Of a DNA stretch of 12,368 nt, positions 11,375 to 12,368 are shown one piece after another; within the stretch, counting starts at the first letter, position 1; every line of letters begins with the position of its first letter. The stretch covers positions 1 to 12,368 of the forward strand of contig JAQVEU010000014.1 in NCBI GenBank assembly GCA_028697565.1, written 5' to 3'. The translations under genes and the position numbers were made by a program. Origin of the DNA: Candidatus Ratteibacteria bacterium. GTDB lineage: Bacteria; Ratteibacteria; UBA8468; B48-G9; JAFGKM01. The notes under the pieces were generated by a model, which was not told the DNA's origin, ran no database searches, and was given only the letters and a program-made list of their open reading frames with translations.

Positions 11375-12368
11375 TTATTTTTTCGGTCTTAGGAGGGGGA
11401 AAAAGATAACCTCTCTGATAGATGGAGAATCTGTCAGAAGCATCACAAGACGGTCTATACCTATACCAAGCCCTCCTGCTGGTGGCATTCCGTATTCCAG
11501 TGCCTCAATATAGTCCTCATCCACCATCTTTTCCTTGTTTTCTGTCTGTTTGTTCACTGATTCCAGAAATCTTTTGTGTTGTTCAGATGGGTCATTGAGT
11601 TCAGAATATGCATTTGCCACTTCCAGTCCCCCTATAAAAAGTTCAAACCTCTCAACCATATCAGGTATATCAGGACATAATTTTGCAAGAGGGGATATCT
11701 CTACAGGGTATTGATAGACAAATGTGGGGTCTATCAGATACGGCTGTATCTTTTTCTTGAATATCTTGTCCAGCACCTCAAAAATATCATTCCTATCTTC
11801 ATCAGTTAACTCAATACCTTCTGCCTCTGCCTTTTTTATAACCTCTTCCTTATTATGCCAGTCAGTGATACCTGCCTCTAAAAAGACATCTGACCATCTT
11901 ATCCTTTTCCAGGGCAGGGTAAGGTCTACTTTCTTTCCCTGATAGTCAAAAGTAGTGGAGTTATTGACCTTTTCTGTAAGGGATGTAATCAGTGCCTCTG
12001 TTATTTCCATCATCTCTTGGCAGTCCCCATAGGCAGAGTAAAGTTCAAGCATTGTAAATTCAGGGTTATGAAGTGGGGAGATACCTTCATTTCTGAAAGA
12101 ACGGTTAATCTCATATATCTTTTCAAAGTTGCCCACAAGCAACCGTTTTAGATATAGTTCAGGGGCAATCCGAAGATAAAGGTTCATTTCCAGTGTATTA
12201 TGATATGTAATAAATGGCTTTGCCTCTGCGCCACCCGGAATAGGATGCATCATAGGGGTATCCACCTCAATAAACCCACGGCCATTCAAAAACTCCCGTA
12301 TATACTGAATTATCTTAACCCTTTTGTTAAAAACATTTCTTACATCATCATTCATAATAAGGTCAAGG
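11375..12368 (-). CDS. lysS: Lysyl-tRNA synthetase class II, C-terminal part (5' end outside window)
   Basis: LysRS charges tRNA-Lys. The 330 residues present cover the class II catalytic domain: motif 1 GFIEVDTPMMHPIPGG, the YLRIAPELYLKRLLVG stretch, motif 2 RNEGISPLHNPEFTMLE, the GGLEVANAYSELNDP segment and motif 3 GGLGIGIDRLVMLLT. The end, FFPLLRPKK, matches the usual C-terminus. The ATG at 12355 is not the true start: the frame stays open to the window edge, and the preceding codons read LDLI, giving LDLIMNDDVRNVF, which aligns with the RYLDLI region just before the catalytic domain. The N-terminal OB-fold anticodon-binding domain (roughly 170 residues) must lie beyond base 12368. It is separated from murJ by repeat cluster D, so it is probably a separate transcription unit. 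Confidence 0.97.
   Translation of the reverse strand, partial: LDLIMNDDVRNVFNKRVKIIQYIREFLNGRGFIEVDTPMMHPIPGGAEAKPFITYHNTLEMNLYLRIAPELYLKRLLVGNFEKIYEINRSFRNEGISPLHNPEFTMLELYSAYGDCQEMMEITEALITSLTEKVNNSTTFDYQGKKVDLTLPWKRIRWSDVFLEAGITDWHNKEEVIKKAEAEGIELTDEDRNDIFEVLDKIFKKKIQPYLIDPTFVYQYPVEISPLAKLCPDIPDMVERFELFIGGLEVANAYSELNDPSEQHKRFLESVNKQTENKEKMVDEDYIEALEYGMPPAGGLGIGIDRLVMLLTDSPSIREVIFFPLLRPKK

Noticed and set aside
12353..12355. ATG at 12355 as the start of lysS
   Set aside because: The frame continues upstream to the window edge and the upstream codons encode the conserved LDLI segment, so the ATG is internal.

Overview
All recognisable genes in this window lie on the minus strand, so transcription runs from high to low coordinates. 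There are ten: a 5'-truncated lysS, murJ and an M50 site-2 protease; a tight run of DUF1844, a compact uvrC, obg, prfB, coaB and a stand-alone B12-dependent methionine-synthase-activation-domain protein; a large PilX/GspK-like pilin-tip protein; and the N-terminal part of a PilV/GspI-like prepilin. Type IV pilin/pseudopilin-like genes suggest a diderm bacterium. AGG/AGA arginine and ATA isoleucine codons are common, and Lys and Glu are abundant. Together with DUF1844 and a stand-alone corrinoid-reactivation-like protein, this looks to me like an uncultured lineage of the Omnitrophota or a related candidate phylum. That taxonomic guess is inference with low confidence.

Layout from right to left: lysS C-terminal part (11375-12368); repeat cluster D (10920-11374); murJ and the M50 protease, separated by 1 bp (8777-10919); repeat cluster C (8333-8776); DUF1844-uvrC-obg-prfB-coaB, with every junction overlapping (38, 8, 38 and 4 bp), then 62 bp later the B12-activation-domain gene (3289-8320); repeat cluster B (2572-3288); the PilX/GspK-like gene (685-2571); repeat cluster A (409-684); the prepilin (1-408). 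The overlapping run combines repair, ribosome/GTPase, translation-termination and CoA-synthesis functions and is best read as a housekeeping operon. The two pilin genes probably start a pilus or type II secretion minor-pilin cluster that continues beyond base 1.

The most unusual content is the DNA between transcription units. About 1.9 kb of intergenic sequence in four clusters is built largely from a few families of short palindromic repeats, labelled here H1 to H5, plus an upstream block labelled U. They are joined in recurring composite modules. Some stems are kept paired by different sequences in different copies. One 78-bp double-hairpin module occurs in inverted orientation at 543-620 and 8702-8779 with about 75/78 identity, and it includes the stop codon of the M50 gene. 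The other notable points are a UvrC lacking about 120 internal residues and its C-terminal helix-hairpin-helix domain, and a prfB whose usual +1 frameshift site appears to be fused in frame. I saw no CRISPR array, transposase, tRNA or rRNA gene, or defence system.
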